From Lelliottia sp. WAP21 (GTDB lineage: Bacteria; Pseudomonadota; Gammaproteobacteria; Enterobacterales; Enterobacteriaceae), in the NCBI RefSeq assembly GCF_020532665.2, contig NZ_JAIWPG020000002.1, forward strand, positions 62,001 to 126,000: 64,000 bases of DNA. The letters run 5' to 3'. This document shows positions 47,265 to 55,351 of this stretch, one piece after another (positions within the stretch are counted from its first letter, which is position 1; every line of letters begins with the position of its first letter). The translations under genes were made by a program, and so were the position numbers. Under the pieces are notes generated by a model that saw only the letters and a program-made list of their open reading frames with translations, was not told the DNA's origin and ran no database searches.

Positions 47265-49454
47265 ATGATGAAAAAAACCACAATGAATAAAACGCTGCTG
47301 GCGATGGCAATCGGCACGGTTATGCACACCGCTCAGGCGGCTGAGGCGCCAAAAGAAGAGACGCTTGTCGTACAAACGACGGCGACAGAGGCATTCAAGC
47401 CCGGCGGCGATGAACTTGTCCCGGCCTTTTTAGACGGCCAGGTCGCCAACGGCGGACGGATGGGCATGCTGGGCCAACAGAGCGCGATGGACGTGCCGTT
47501 CAATCTCATTAGCTACACCTCAAAGCTGGTTGAAGATCAACAGGCCCATAACATTGGGGATGTGGTGGCAAATGATGCGGGCGTGCAGTCTGTGCAGGGT
47601 TATGGCAATAACGCGGAAAGCTATCGAATTCGCGGCCTGAAATTCGACGGCGACGATATGACCTTTGGCGGCTTGTCGGGCGTTTTACCGCGCCAGGTTG
47701 TCGATACCCAGATGGTTGAGCGCATCGAGATTTTCAAAGGGGCGAATGCCCTGATGAACGGCGCAGCGACCTCCGCCGTGGGCGGGATGATTAACCTGGA
47801 ACCCAAACATGCCGGAGAGCTTCCTCAGGCGAAAGTCGGCGTCGATTACACCTCAAATTCTCAGATTGGCACCACCCTGGATGCGGGACGTCGTTTTGGC
47901 GACAGCGATCGGTTTGGCGCTCGCGTGAACCTGGTTCATCGCGAAGGCGAAGCACCGGTGGATAACGATCGTCGCCGGACCACGCTGCTCTCGACCGGGC
48001 TTGACTACAAAGGCGATAAATTCCGCACATCCGTGGATATGGGCTATCAGAAGAAAAGTTTCCACGGCAGTGAAACCGGCGTAAACATCGCCGGGGTGGA
48101 TTTTGTCCCCGTGCCCCCGAAAAACGATCGTAACTACTCGCAAAAATGGGCCTACAGTAATATCGAAAATGAGTTTGGGATGTGGCGCAGCGAGTACGAC
48201 ATCACCGACAACTGGGCTGTCTACACGGGCCTGGGGGCGCAACACGCTCACGAAGAAGGGCTTTACAGCGGGGCGAAGCTTGTCGATAAAAGCGGTAAAA
48301 ACACCGCCACGCGGCTGGATACCAACCGCATCAGCGATGCTGTCAGCGGTATGGCAGGCATTCGCGGTAATTTCGATACCGGCTTCGTTTCACATAAAGT
48401 GAATGTCGGCTACTCGGCGATGAGCAAAAACGAAAAAATCGCCTGGAAGATGTCGGCGGCGGCAGATAATCCGATCAGCAATATCTATCACAATACCGGC
48501 GTGGATGCGCCTGACAGCACCAATTCGAATGGCAAGGGCGGCAACTACAGCGATCCGCTGACCAGTGGCCGCACCCGCACCCAGGGCTGGCTGCTGAGCG
48601 ACACCCTCGGCGTACTGGACGATTCGCTGCTGTTTACCGTCGGTGCGCGCCATCAAAAGGTAGTGATTCGCGGCTACGACAAAATCACCGGGGCGGAAAA
48701 TGACGCGGACAGCTTCGACGGCAGTCGCTGGATGCCAACCTACGGCGTGGTTTACAAGCCGTGGCAAGACATTTCACTGTACGCCAACCATACCGAAGCG
48801 CTACAGCCGGGCAAAACCGCGCCAAACACGGCGACAAACTACGGGCAAAGTACCGGTATCGTGCACTCGAAGCAAAACGAAATCGGCGTGAAGGCGGATT
48901 TCGGTCGTGTTGGCGGCTCGCTGGCCCTGTTTGAAATCAAAATGCCCTCTGCAATCCTCGACAGCGTGACCAAACACTACGGACTCGACGCCGAGCAACG
49001 TAACCGTGGCGTGGAGCTGAACGTCTTTGGCGAGCCGTTGATAGGGACGCGGCTTAACGCCAGCGCAACCTGGCTACAAGCGGAGATGACCAAAACCAAC
49101 AACGGTCTTAACCAGGGCAACGATGTGATTGGTGTACCGAATTTCTACGCCGTGTTAGGGGCAGAGTACGATATCAAGCCCATCGATGGCCTGACGGCCA
49201 CCGCCCGCGTCAATCATTCAGGCTCGCAATATGCCAATCTGGCGAACACCAAAAAGCTGGACAGCTACACCACGCTGGACCTGGGCGTACGTTATCGCTT
49301 TGCGGTCAATCATGACCAGAATCAGATGACGGTTCGCGCGGGTATCGAAAACGTGACCAACGAAAACTACTGGGCGGGTACTGACGATTCGGGCACGTAT
49401 CTCTTCCAGGGCGAGCCGCGCACCTTCAAAGTGTCGGCCAGCTACGCCTTCTGA
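47265..49454 (+). CDS. TonB-dependent siderophore receptor (FcuA/FhuE-like)
   Basis: 729-residue outer-membrane receptor. The signal peptide ends near HTAQAAEA; a TonB-box-like EETLVVQTT follows. The plug domain (about 65-175) has the DVVANDAGVQSV and IEIFKGANALMNG blocks, and a 22-strand barrel ends with FKVSASYAF, a C-terminal Phe insertion signal. It is most like the hydroxamate-siderophore group (FcuA, FhuE), but the ligand is not fixed by sequence. It is a single gene between argU and pheP, absent at this place in E. coli. Confidence 0.85.
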   Translation: MMKKTTMNKTLLAMAIGTVMHTAQAAEAPKEETLVVQTTATEAFKPGGDELVPAFLDGQVANGGRMGMLGQQSAMDVPFNLISYTSKLVEDQQAHNIGDVVANDAGVQSVQGYGNNAESYRIRGLKFDGDDMTFGGLSGVLPRQVVDTQMVERIEIFKGANALMNGAATSAVGGMINLEPKHAGELPQAKVGVDYTSNSQIGTTLDAGRRFGDSDRFGARVNLVHREGEAPVDNDRRRTTLLSTGLDYKGDKFRTSVDMGYQKKSFHGSETGVNIAGVDFVPVPPKNDRNYSQKWAYSNIENEFGMWRSEYDITDNWAVYTGLGAQHAHEEGLYSGAKLVDKSGKNTATRLDTNRISDAVSGMAGIRGNFDTGFVSHKVNVGYSAMSKNEKIAWKMSAAADNPISNIYHNTGVDAPDSTNSNGKGGNYSDPLTSGRTRTQGWLLSDTLGVLDDSLLFTVGARHQKVVIRGYDKITGAENDADSFDGSRWMPTYGVVYKPWQDISLYANHTEALQPGKTAPNTATNYGQSTGIVHSKQNEIGVKADFGRVGGSLALFEIKMPSAILDSVTKHYGLDAEQRNRGVELNVFGEPLIGTRLNASATWLQAEMTKTNNGLNQGNDVIGVPNFYAVLGAEYDIKPIDGLTATARVNHSGSQYANLANTKKLDSYTTLDLGVRYRFAVNHDQNQMTVRAGIENVTNENYWAGTDDSGTYLFQGEPRTFKVSASYAF

Positions 49455-49568
49455 TTCCTTTCCATCCGGGGCAGGGATGCCCCGGCGCCTTCCACTGACC
49501 TGGAACTTGCTCCTGCTGACCCGAAGTGTTAAAAGGTGCCCCTTCTATAAAAGAGACAGGGGAAAGGC

Positions 49569-50963
49569 GTGAAAGACGCGTCATCCGCTTCAGACAACGG
49601 TGTTTCTGAAGCTTCGTCGGAACACATTCCGACGCTGCAACGTGGTTTGCAAAACCGACATATCCAGTTAATTGCCCTTGGCGGCGCTATCGGTACGGGG
49701 CTTTTCCTGGGTATCGGCCCCGCCATTCAGATGGCCGGCCCGGCGGTTCTGCTGGGTTACGGCATCGCCGGGATCATTGCCTTTTTAATCATGCGCCAGC
49801 TTGGCGAAATGGTTGTTGAAGAGCCGGTATCAGGCTCGTTCGCGCACTTTGCCTATAAGTACTGGGGCCCGTTTGCCGGCTTCCTCTCTGGCTGGAATTA
49901 CTGGGTGATGTTTGTGCTGGTGGGCATGGCTGAGCTGACTGCGGCAGGTATTTACATGCAGTACTGGCTCCCCGACGTCCCTACGTGGATCTGGGCCGCA
50001 GCCTTCTTTATCATCATCAACGCCGTTAACCTGGTGAACGTGCGTCTGTATGGCGAAACGGAGTTTTGGTTTGCGCTGATCAAAGTGCTGGCAATTATTG
50101 GCATGATTGGCTTTGGCCTGTGGCTGCTGTTTTCCGGGCACGGCGGGGAACGCGCCAGTATCGATAATCTGTGGAAACACGGCGGCTTCCTGGCGACAGG
50201 GTGGAAGGGGCTGATTCTGTCGCTGGCGGTGATTATGTTCTCCTTTGGCGGGCTGGAGCTGATAGGGATTACTGCCGCAGAAGCGCGCGATCCGCATAAA
50301 AGCATCCCGAAAGCCGTTAACCAGGTCGTGTACCGGATTCTGCTGTTTTATATCGGCTCGCTGGTGGTATTACTGGCGCTTTACCCCTGGGTGGAGGTCA
50401 AATCCGACAGTAGCCCATTCGTGATGATTTTCCACGATATGAACAGCAACCTGGTGGCCTCTGCGCTTAACTTTGTGATTCTGGTGGCGTCCTTGTCCGT
50501 ATACAACAGTGGCGTCTATTCAAACAGCCGCATGCTGTTTGGTCTCTCTGTTCAGGGTAATGCACCGAAGTTTTTAACCCGCATCAGCCATCGCGGCGTG
50601 CCGGTGAATTCCCTGCTGCTCTCAGGCGGGATCACCTCGCTGGTGGTGTTGATTAACTATCTGCTACCCAAAGAGGCCTTTGGCCTGCTGATGGCGCTGG
50701 TGGTTGCCACGCTGCTGTTGAACTGGGTCATGATCTGCCTGGCGCATCTGAAATTCCGCGCCGCGATGCGTCGAAAAGGGCGTGAGACGCAGTTTAAGGC
50801 TCTGCTTTATCCGGCGGGGAACTACCTCTGTATCGCCTTCCTGGGGATGATCCTGGTGCTGATGTGCACGCTTGACGGCATGCGCCTTTCAGCGATGCTG
50901 CTGCCGGTATGGGTAGCCTTCCTGTTTGTGGTGTTTAGGCTTTCTCACAAAAAAGGCATGTAG
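49569..50963 (+). CDS. pheP: Phenylalanine-specific permease PheP
   Basis: APC-family amino acid:proton symporter of the inner membrane with 12 segments. It begins with GTG at 49569 (MKDASSASDNGV) behind AGGGGAAAGG and has 464 residues. The family opening RHIQLIALGGAIGTGLFLGIG, the FSFGGLELIGITAAEA segment of helix 6 and high identity to E. coli PheP throughout make it clear. In E. coli it is next to mscM; here about 5.3 kb of accessory genes separate them. Confidence 0.95.
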   Translation: MKDASSASDNGVSEASSEHIPTLQRGLQNRHIQLIALGGAIGTGLFLGIGPAIQMAGPAVLLGYGIAGIIAFLIMRQLGEMVVEEPVSGSFAHFAYKYWGPFAGFLSGWNYWVMFVLVGMAELTAAGIYMQYWLPDVPTWIWAAAFFIIINAVNLVNVRLYGETEFWFALIKVLAIIGMIGFGLWLLFSGHGGERASIDNLWKHGGFLATGWKGLILSLAVIMFSFGGLELIGITAAEARDPHKSIPKAVNQVVYRILLFYIGSLVVLLALYPWVEVKSDSSPFVMIFHDMNSNLVASALNFVILVASLSVYNSGVYSNSRMLFGLSVQGNAPKFLTRISHRGVPVNSLLLSGGITSLVVLINYLLPKEAFGLLMALVVATLLLNWVMICLAHLKFRAAMRRKGRETQFKALLYPAGNYLCIAFLGMILVLMCTLDGMRLSAMLLPVWVAFLFVVFRLSHKKGM

Positions 50964-50970
50964 CCTTACG

Positions 50971-50994
50971 CCCGGCAGCGCAGCCGTTGCCGGG
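50971..50994. repeat. REP-like hairpin after pheP
   Basis: A CCCGGCA / TGCCGGG stem around GCGCAGCCGT follows the pheP stop by 8 nt, in a GCCTTACGCCCGGC context typical of REP elements. It marks the pheP 3' end. Confidence 0.6.
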
Positions 50995-51005
50995 CTAACA
51001 ACCTC

Positions 51006-51305
51006 TCAAATTTGAAACGCAATCCGTTTCCCATTAGGCAATGTGACATCAAGACTCAACTCTCCACCGAGCGCTGCGACATAGCGTTTTAGCGTGGACA
51101 GGCGAGGGTCATTACCCGGTTGTTCGATTTTAGCCAGCGTAGGCTGCTTTACGCCCATTGCCGTGGCGAGCTCCGTCTGCGAAACATTGAGTTCCTCACG
51201 CAGTTGGTGAAGTGCAACTATACGGCGCATTTCTGCAACCTTAGCTTCAATGCGCGCCTGACTTTCCACGCTTTGTTGTGCCATGAGTTCTTTTAACGTT
51301 GCCAT
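51006..51305 (-). CDS. XRE-family antitoxin (HigA-type)
   Basis: 99-residue protein with a Cro/C1-type HTH in the middle (about 35-90: LREELNVSQTELATAMGVKQPTLAKIEQPGNDPRLSTLKRYVAAL as pattern). It lies 9 nt after the toxin gene on the same strand, so the order is toxin first, as in higBA modules. It should bind the toxin and repress the shared promoter. It is part of the accessory insert after pheP. Confidence 0.85.
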   Translation of the reverse strand: MATLKELMAQQSVESQARIEAKVAEMRRIVALHQLREELNVSQTELATAMGVKQPTLAKIEQPGNDPRLSTLKRYVAALGGELSLDVTLPNGKRIAFQI

Positions 51306-51314
51306 AGGATCTCC

Positions 51315-51656
51315 TTACTTCGCCAGGTGTTTACTGAATTCAGCGTCAGCCAGCCTAATCATTTCTTTGTAGAATTGTTTTTCAACGCATCCAGTTTTAT
51401 CACCAGCGCAGAGCACTATGGCTTTGCGACAGGGATCAAAAGCGAAGAATGCCCGAATCGGATCGCCAGCATGCTGGATGCGGAACTCTTTCATGTTGGG
51501 ATACACAGAAGATTTAACGGTATCCACATATGGGCGCCCGAGCTGCGGGCCGAATTCTGCAAGGATATGCAATGCAGCCAACATATCCTCCTTTAACGAA
51601 AGTGACTGGCGAAAGAGCCATTCTTCAAATCTGTCAGTAGTTTCAACATTCCACAT
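51315..51656 (-). CDS. RelE/HigB-superfamily toxin
   Basis: 113-residue protein of the phage-derived Gp49-like/HigB group: WNVETTDRFEEWLFRQSLSLKEDMLAALHILAEFGPQLGRPYVDTVKSSVYPNMKEFRIQ (pattern), then PIRAFFAFDPCRKAIVLCAGDKTGC and a C-terminal helical tail with KEMIRLADAEF. Conserved Arg and aromatic positions of ribosome-dependent mRNA interferases are kept. It is first in the operon with the XRE antitoxin. Activity is inferred. Confidence 0.85.
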   Translation of the reverse strand: MWNVETTDRFEEWLFRQSLSLKEDMLAALHILAEFGPQLGRPYVDTVKSSVYPNMKEFRIQHAGDPIRAFFAFDPCRKAIVLCAGDKTGCVEKQFYKEMIRLADAEFSKHLAK

Positions 51657-51689
51657 TGTTTCTCCTGTGCTTCCTCGCTTAAATAATTT

Positions 51690-51707
51690 TATAGCTTATT
51701 GGCTATA
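51690..51707 (-). promoter_or_regulatory. Candidate operator of the toxin-antitoxin promoter
   Basis: TATAGC-N6-GCTATA is an inverted repeat about 35 nt upstream of the toxin start, overlapping TATAAA-like -10 material on the minus strand. Its place fits autorepression by the XRE antitoxin. Confidence 0.5.
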
Positions 51708-51797
51708 AATCAATATTGTTCTTCGCCTCAGGTTCTCAAAAAATATTTATCGTGACCCCCTTCCCAAATCTGTCTCGATCCACAGGATCTTTATTTT

Positions 51798-51850
51798 GTA
51801 ATCGATTACTTTTTATTTGAACTGTTTTGTAATCGATTACTTTTTCTGGA
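51798..51850 (+). promoter_or_regulatory. Twin GTAATCGATTAC operators of the sugar/glycoside cassette
   Basis: The perfect 12-bp palindrome GTAATCGATTAC occurs at 51798-51809 and 51839-51850, each followed by TTTTT, with 41 bp between centres (about four helical turns). The central CG is typical of LacI-family operators. A candidate promoter TTGAAC (51817-51822), 17 bp, TAATCG (51840-51845) would have its -10 inside the second site. Confidence 0.8.
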
Positions 51851-51861
51851 TGAGGCTCATC

Positions 51862-53100
51862 ATGGTGTCAACAACTGAAAGTAGTGGAAAGGCGAGAGTG
51901 CATTACCGGATGCTGGTTCCGCGTCTGTCGCTGATGATGTTTCTGCAGTTTTTTATCTGGGGTAGCTGGTCGGTTACGCTTGGCCTGGTTATGACCCAGC
52001 ACAACATGTCGTTGCTGATTGGCGATGCGTTCTCCGCCGGGCCTATCGCCTCAATTCTCTCGCCGTTCGTGCTTGGCATGCTGGTGGATCGCTTCTTCGC
52101 CTCGCAGAAGGTGATGGCGGTGATGCATCTGGCTGGTGCGGCGATCCTCTGGTTCGTACCGGGGGCGCTGATCGCGGAAAACGGCGCCCTGCTGATCGGC
52201 CTGCTGTTTGGCTACACGCTCTGCTATATGCCGACGCTGGCGTTAACGAACAACATCGCGTTTCACAGCCTGGCGAACGTCGATAAAACGTTCCCGGTGG
52301 TGCGGGTGTTTGGCACCATTGGCTGGATTGTGGCGGGGATCTTTATCGGCGTCACCGGTGTGGCCTCCAGCGTCACGATTTTCCAGGTAGCGGCAGTCAG
52401 CTCCGTGCTGCTGGCGATCTATAGCCTGACGCTGCCGCACACGCCTGCCCCGGCAAAAGGGCTGCCGATCCAGATTCGCGATCTGTTCTGTGCCGACGCC
52501 TTTGCGCTGCTTAAAACGCGACACTTCCTGGTCTTTTCCGTCTGCGCCATGCTGATTTCCGTGCCGCTTGGCACCTACTACGCTTACACCGCCTCGTATC
52601 TGGCGGATGCCGGTATCGCGGATGTCAGTACCGCGATGTCGTTCGGGCAAATGTCCGAAATCGTCTTTATGCTGGTGATTCCGCTGCTGTTCCGCCGTCT
52701 GGGCGTTAAATACATGCTGCTGATCGGCATGCTGGCGTGGTTTGTCCGCTATGCAATGTTTGCCCTGGGCGTGAGCGAGGAGGGACGTGTGCTGCTCTAT
52801 CTCGGCATTCTGCTGCACGGCGTGTGCTATGACTTCTTCTTTGTGGTCGGCTTTATCTACACCGATCGCGTGGCGGGGGAAAAGGTCAAAGGGCAGGCGC
52901 AAAGCATGATCGTGATGTTCACCTATGGCATCGGCATGCTGCTTGGTTCACAGATTTCTGGTGCGCTCTATAACCGCCTGGTGGCAGGGCAGGCCGTGCC
53001 GCAGGCGTGGGTGACATTCTGGTGGATCCCGGCGGTGGCTGCCGCAGTGATTGCACTGATTTTCCTGCTCACGTTCAAATACGACGATGACAAGGCGTAA
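51862..53100 (+). CDS. MFS transporter, nucleoside:proton symporter (NupG/YegT-like) type
   Basis: 412 residues from ATG 51862 (MVSTTESSGKARVHYRML), chosen because GAGG lies 6 nt upstream. In-frame Mets at 51817 and 51850 would start inside the operator region. Twelve membrane segments are visible; FFIWGSWSVTLG near the start and VRVFGTIGWIVAG are typical of the NHS family. As first gene of the cassette it probably imports the substrate of the two following enzymes, which looks like a glycoside or sugar rather than a nucleoside (inference). Confidence 0.8.
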   Translation: MVSTTESSGKARVHYRMLVPRLSLMMFLQFFIWGSWSVTLGLVMTQHNMSLLIGDAFSAGPIASILSPFVLGMLVDRFFASQKVMAVMHLAGAAILWFVPGALIAENGALLIGLLFGYTLCYMPTLALTNNIAFHSLANVDKTFPVVRVFGTIGWIVAGIFIGVTGVASSVTIFQVAAVSSVLLAIYSLTLPHTPAPAKGLPIQIRDLFCADAFALLKTRHFLVFSVCAMLISVPLGTYYAYTASYLADAGIADVSTAMSFGQMSEIVFMLVIPLLFRRLGVKYMLLIGMLAWFVRYAMFALGVSEEGRVLLYLGILLHGVCYDFFFVVGFIYTDRVAGEKVKGQAQSMIVMFTYGIGMLLGSQISGALYNRLVAGQAVPQAWVTFWWIPAVAAAVIALIFLLTFKYDDDKA

Positions 53101-53115
53101 TCTTCAGGAGGCGCG

Positions 53116-54141
53116 ATGAGAACGATCAAAGGACCGGGTATTTTCCTGTCGCAGTTTATCGGTGGGCAGCCGCCGTTCAATTCTTTGGACGGACTGGCAG
53201 GCTGGGCGGCAGAAAAGGGCTACAAAGCAGTGCAAATGCCCTGCAACCATCCGCACATTTTTGATGTGGCGCAGGCCGCCGACAGCCAGACCTATTGCGA
53301 TGAGATCGCCGGAAAACTGGCGGGATACGGGCTGGCGATCAGCGAACTGTCGACCCATCTTGAAGGACAACTGGTGGCGGTAAACGACACCTATCGCGAG
53401 GCATTTGACCACTTTGCCCCGGCGGAAGTCCGCGGGAATGAGGCGGCGCGTCAGGCGTGGGCAACCGAAAAAGTCAAACAGGCGGCGGTGGCATCGGCCA
53501 GATTGGGGTTAACGGCACATGCCACCTTCTCCGGCTCGCTGGCGTGGCCCTTTTTCTATCCGTGGCCACCGCACAATGCGCAGCGTTTTGACGAAGCTTT
53601 TCAGGCGCTGGCGCGGCGCTGGCGCCCGATACTGGATGTTTTCGATGAGCAGGGGGTGAATGTCTGTTTCGAACTGCATCCCGGGGAAGATCTGCACGAT
53701 GGCGTGACGTTTGAGCGTTTTCTGGCGCTTGTCGATAACCATCCGCGCTGCAATATTCTCTACGATCCCAGCCATATGCTGCTGCAACACATGGATTATC
53801 TGTCGTTTATTGATCTCTATCATTCACGAATTAAGGCGTTTCACGTCAAAGATGCGGAGTTCAGAGCCAACGGGCGCAGCGGCGTGTACGGTGGCTACCA
53901 ACCCTGGATCCACCGTCCCGGACGTTTTCGTTCTTTGGGGGATGGGCAGATCGATTTCAACGGTATCTTTAGCAAGCTGACCCAGTACGATTACGACGGC
54001 TGGGCAGTGCTGGAGTGGGAGTGCTGTCTTAAGGATGGCGATACCGGCGCCCGCGAGGGCAGCGAGTTTATCCGCCGTCATATCATTCCGGTTTCCGGAC
54101 AGGCATTTGATGATTTTGCCTCAGGAGGGCGTAATGATTAA
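53116..54141 (+). CDS. TIM-barrel sugar isomerase/epimerase-type enzyme
   Basis: 341 residues of the AP-endonuclease-2-like (xylose isomerase-like) superfamily. A full AGGAGG site supports the start. Putative metal ligands are spread as expected: Glu in VCFELHPGED, Asp in LYDPSHM, His in IKAFHVKDAEF and Glu in AVLEWECCL. Relatives paired with Gfo/Idh/MocA enzymes include YcjR-type 3-keto-glucoside epimerases and TIM-barrel subunits of C-glycoside deglycosidases. The next gene starts inside its last codons (8-nt overlap). The reaction is not proven by sequence. Confidence 0.78.
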   Translation: MRTIKGPGIFLSQFIGGQPPFNSLDGLAGWAAEKGYKAVQMPCNHPHIFDVAQAADSQTYCDEIAGKLAGYGLAISELSTHLEGQLVAVNDTYREAFDHFAPAEVRGNEAARQAWATEKVKQAAVASARLGLTAHATFSGSLAWPFFYPWPPHNAQRFDEAFQALARRWRPILDVFDEQGVNVCFELHPGEDLHDGVTFERFLALVDNHPRCNILYDPSHMLLQHMDYLSFIDLYHSRIKAFHVKDAEFRANGRSGVYGGYQPWIHRPGRFRSLGDGQIDFNGIFSKLTQYDYDGWAVLEWECCLKDGDTGAREGSEFIRRHIIPVSGQAFDDFASGGRND

Positions 54142-55276
54142 TGTCGGCATTATCGGCAGTGGATTTATCGGCCCGGCGCATATTGAGGCGCTGCGTCGTC
54201 TGGGATGTGTTCAGGTGGTCGCGCTATGTGACAGCTCGCTTTCACAGGCGCAGGAAAAGGCGCGCCAGCTGAATGTGCCGCATGCCTACGGCAGCGTTGA
54301 GGCGTTGCTCGCGCACCCGGATTTGCACGTGGTACACAACTGCACGCCAAACCATCTGCACGCCCGGATTAACCGGCAAATTTTGCGAGCAGGTAAGCAC
54401 GTCTTTTCCGAGAAACCGCTGTGTATGACCCCGGAAGAGGCCCGCGAGCTGGTGGCGCTGGCTGAGCAGGCGGGGGTGATTCATGGCGTCAGTTTTGTCT
54501 ATCGCCAGTTTGCGATGGTGCGCCAGGCGGCAAGCATGATGCGTCAGGGCAGCCTCGGGCGACTGTTCGCCTCGCACGGCAGCTATCTTCAGGACTGGAT
54601 GCTACTGGAAACCGACTACAACTGGCGGGTCGATGCCGCGCAGGGCGGTGCATCACGCGCGGTGGCGGATATCGGCTCCCACTGGTGCGACACGGTACAG
54701 TTTGTCACGGGGCGTCGGATCGCCGAAGTCATGGCCGATCTCGCCATCGTCTGGCCGACGCGCAAGGCCAGCATGGCGGGCAACCCGACCTTCTCGCAGG
54801 ATGAACACGCGCACTACGAAGACAAACCGGTTACCACCGAAGATTTTGGCTCCGTGTTGTTCCGCTTTGATGACGGCAGCAAAGGCAGTTTTAACGTCTC
54901 GCAGGTGAGCGCCGGGCGCAAAAACCGCCTGACGTTTGAGATTAACGGTAGCGAGCAGTCCGTCGCCTGGGATCAGGAGATCCCCCAGCAGCTATGGACA
55001 GGTCATCGGGCACAGCCAAACCAGTATCTGACTGACGATCCCGGGCTTATGAACAGAGACGTTGCCGACAGCGCCCATTTTCCGGGGGGGCACATTGAGG
55101 GCTGGCCGGATGCCTTTAAAAATATGATGGCGCAGTTCTACCACGCCGTTCAGGCAGGCATAATGCCCGCAAAGCCCCAGTTTGCGACCTTTCATGACGG
55201 CGCGAACGTCATGCATATCATTGATGCTATTATGAAAAGTCATCAGCAGCAGCGGTGGGTCCCGGTCGCGTCCTAA
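54134..55276 (+). CDS. Gfo/Idh/MocA-family oxidoreductase
   Basis: 380 residues from ATG 54134 (MINVGIIGSGFIGPAHIEAL), preceded by AGGAGGG. The N-terminal Rossmann fold (GIIGSGFIGPAH) binds NAD(P); HNCTPNHLH and the catalytic-site Lys in HVFSEKPLCMTPEEA are typical. The C-terminal domain has the DYNWRVDAAQGGASRAVADIGSHWCD segment with the conserved His of sugar-oxidising members. It likely oxidises or reduces a sugar carbonyl, acting with the isomerase encoded just before it. Substrate unknown. Confidence 0.82.
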   Translation: MINVGIIGSGFIGPAHIEALRRLGCVQVVALCDSSLSQAQEKARQLNVPHAYGSVEALLAHPDLHVVHNCTPNHLHARINRQILRAGKHVFSEKPLCMTPEEARELVALAEQAGVIHGVSFVYRQFAMVRQAASMMRQGSLGRLFASHGSYLQDWMLLETDYNWRVDAAQGGASRAVADIGSHWCDTVQFVTGRRIAEVMADLAIVWPTRKASMAGNPTFSQDEHAHYEDKPVTTEDFGSVLFRFDDGSKGSFNVSQVSAGRKNRLTFEINGSEQSVAWDQEIPQQLWTGHRAQPNQYLTDDPGLMNRDVADSAHFPGGHIEGWPDAFKNMMAQFYHAVQAGIMPAKPQFATFHDGANVMHIIDAIMKSHQQQRWVPVAS

Positions 55277-55280
55277 GTCA

Positions 55281-55300
55281 TTGCCCGGTTCGCCGGGCAA
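55281..55300 (+). terminator. Hairpin with TTCG loop
   Basis: TTGCCCGG-TTCG-CCGGGCAA is a perfect 8-bp stem with an extra-stable UUCG-type loop, 4 nt after the oxidoreductase stop. No T tract follows. It may stabilise the cassette mRNA end or slow read-through into the repressor gene. Confidence 0.6.
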
Positions 55301-55351
55301 CAAATTTATGATAGCCTGCATAAAACGCTAACCGCAGGATGTGTCGTCGCT

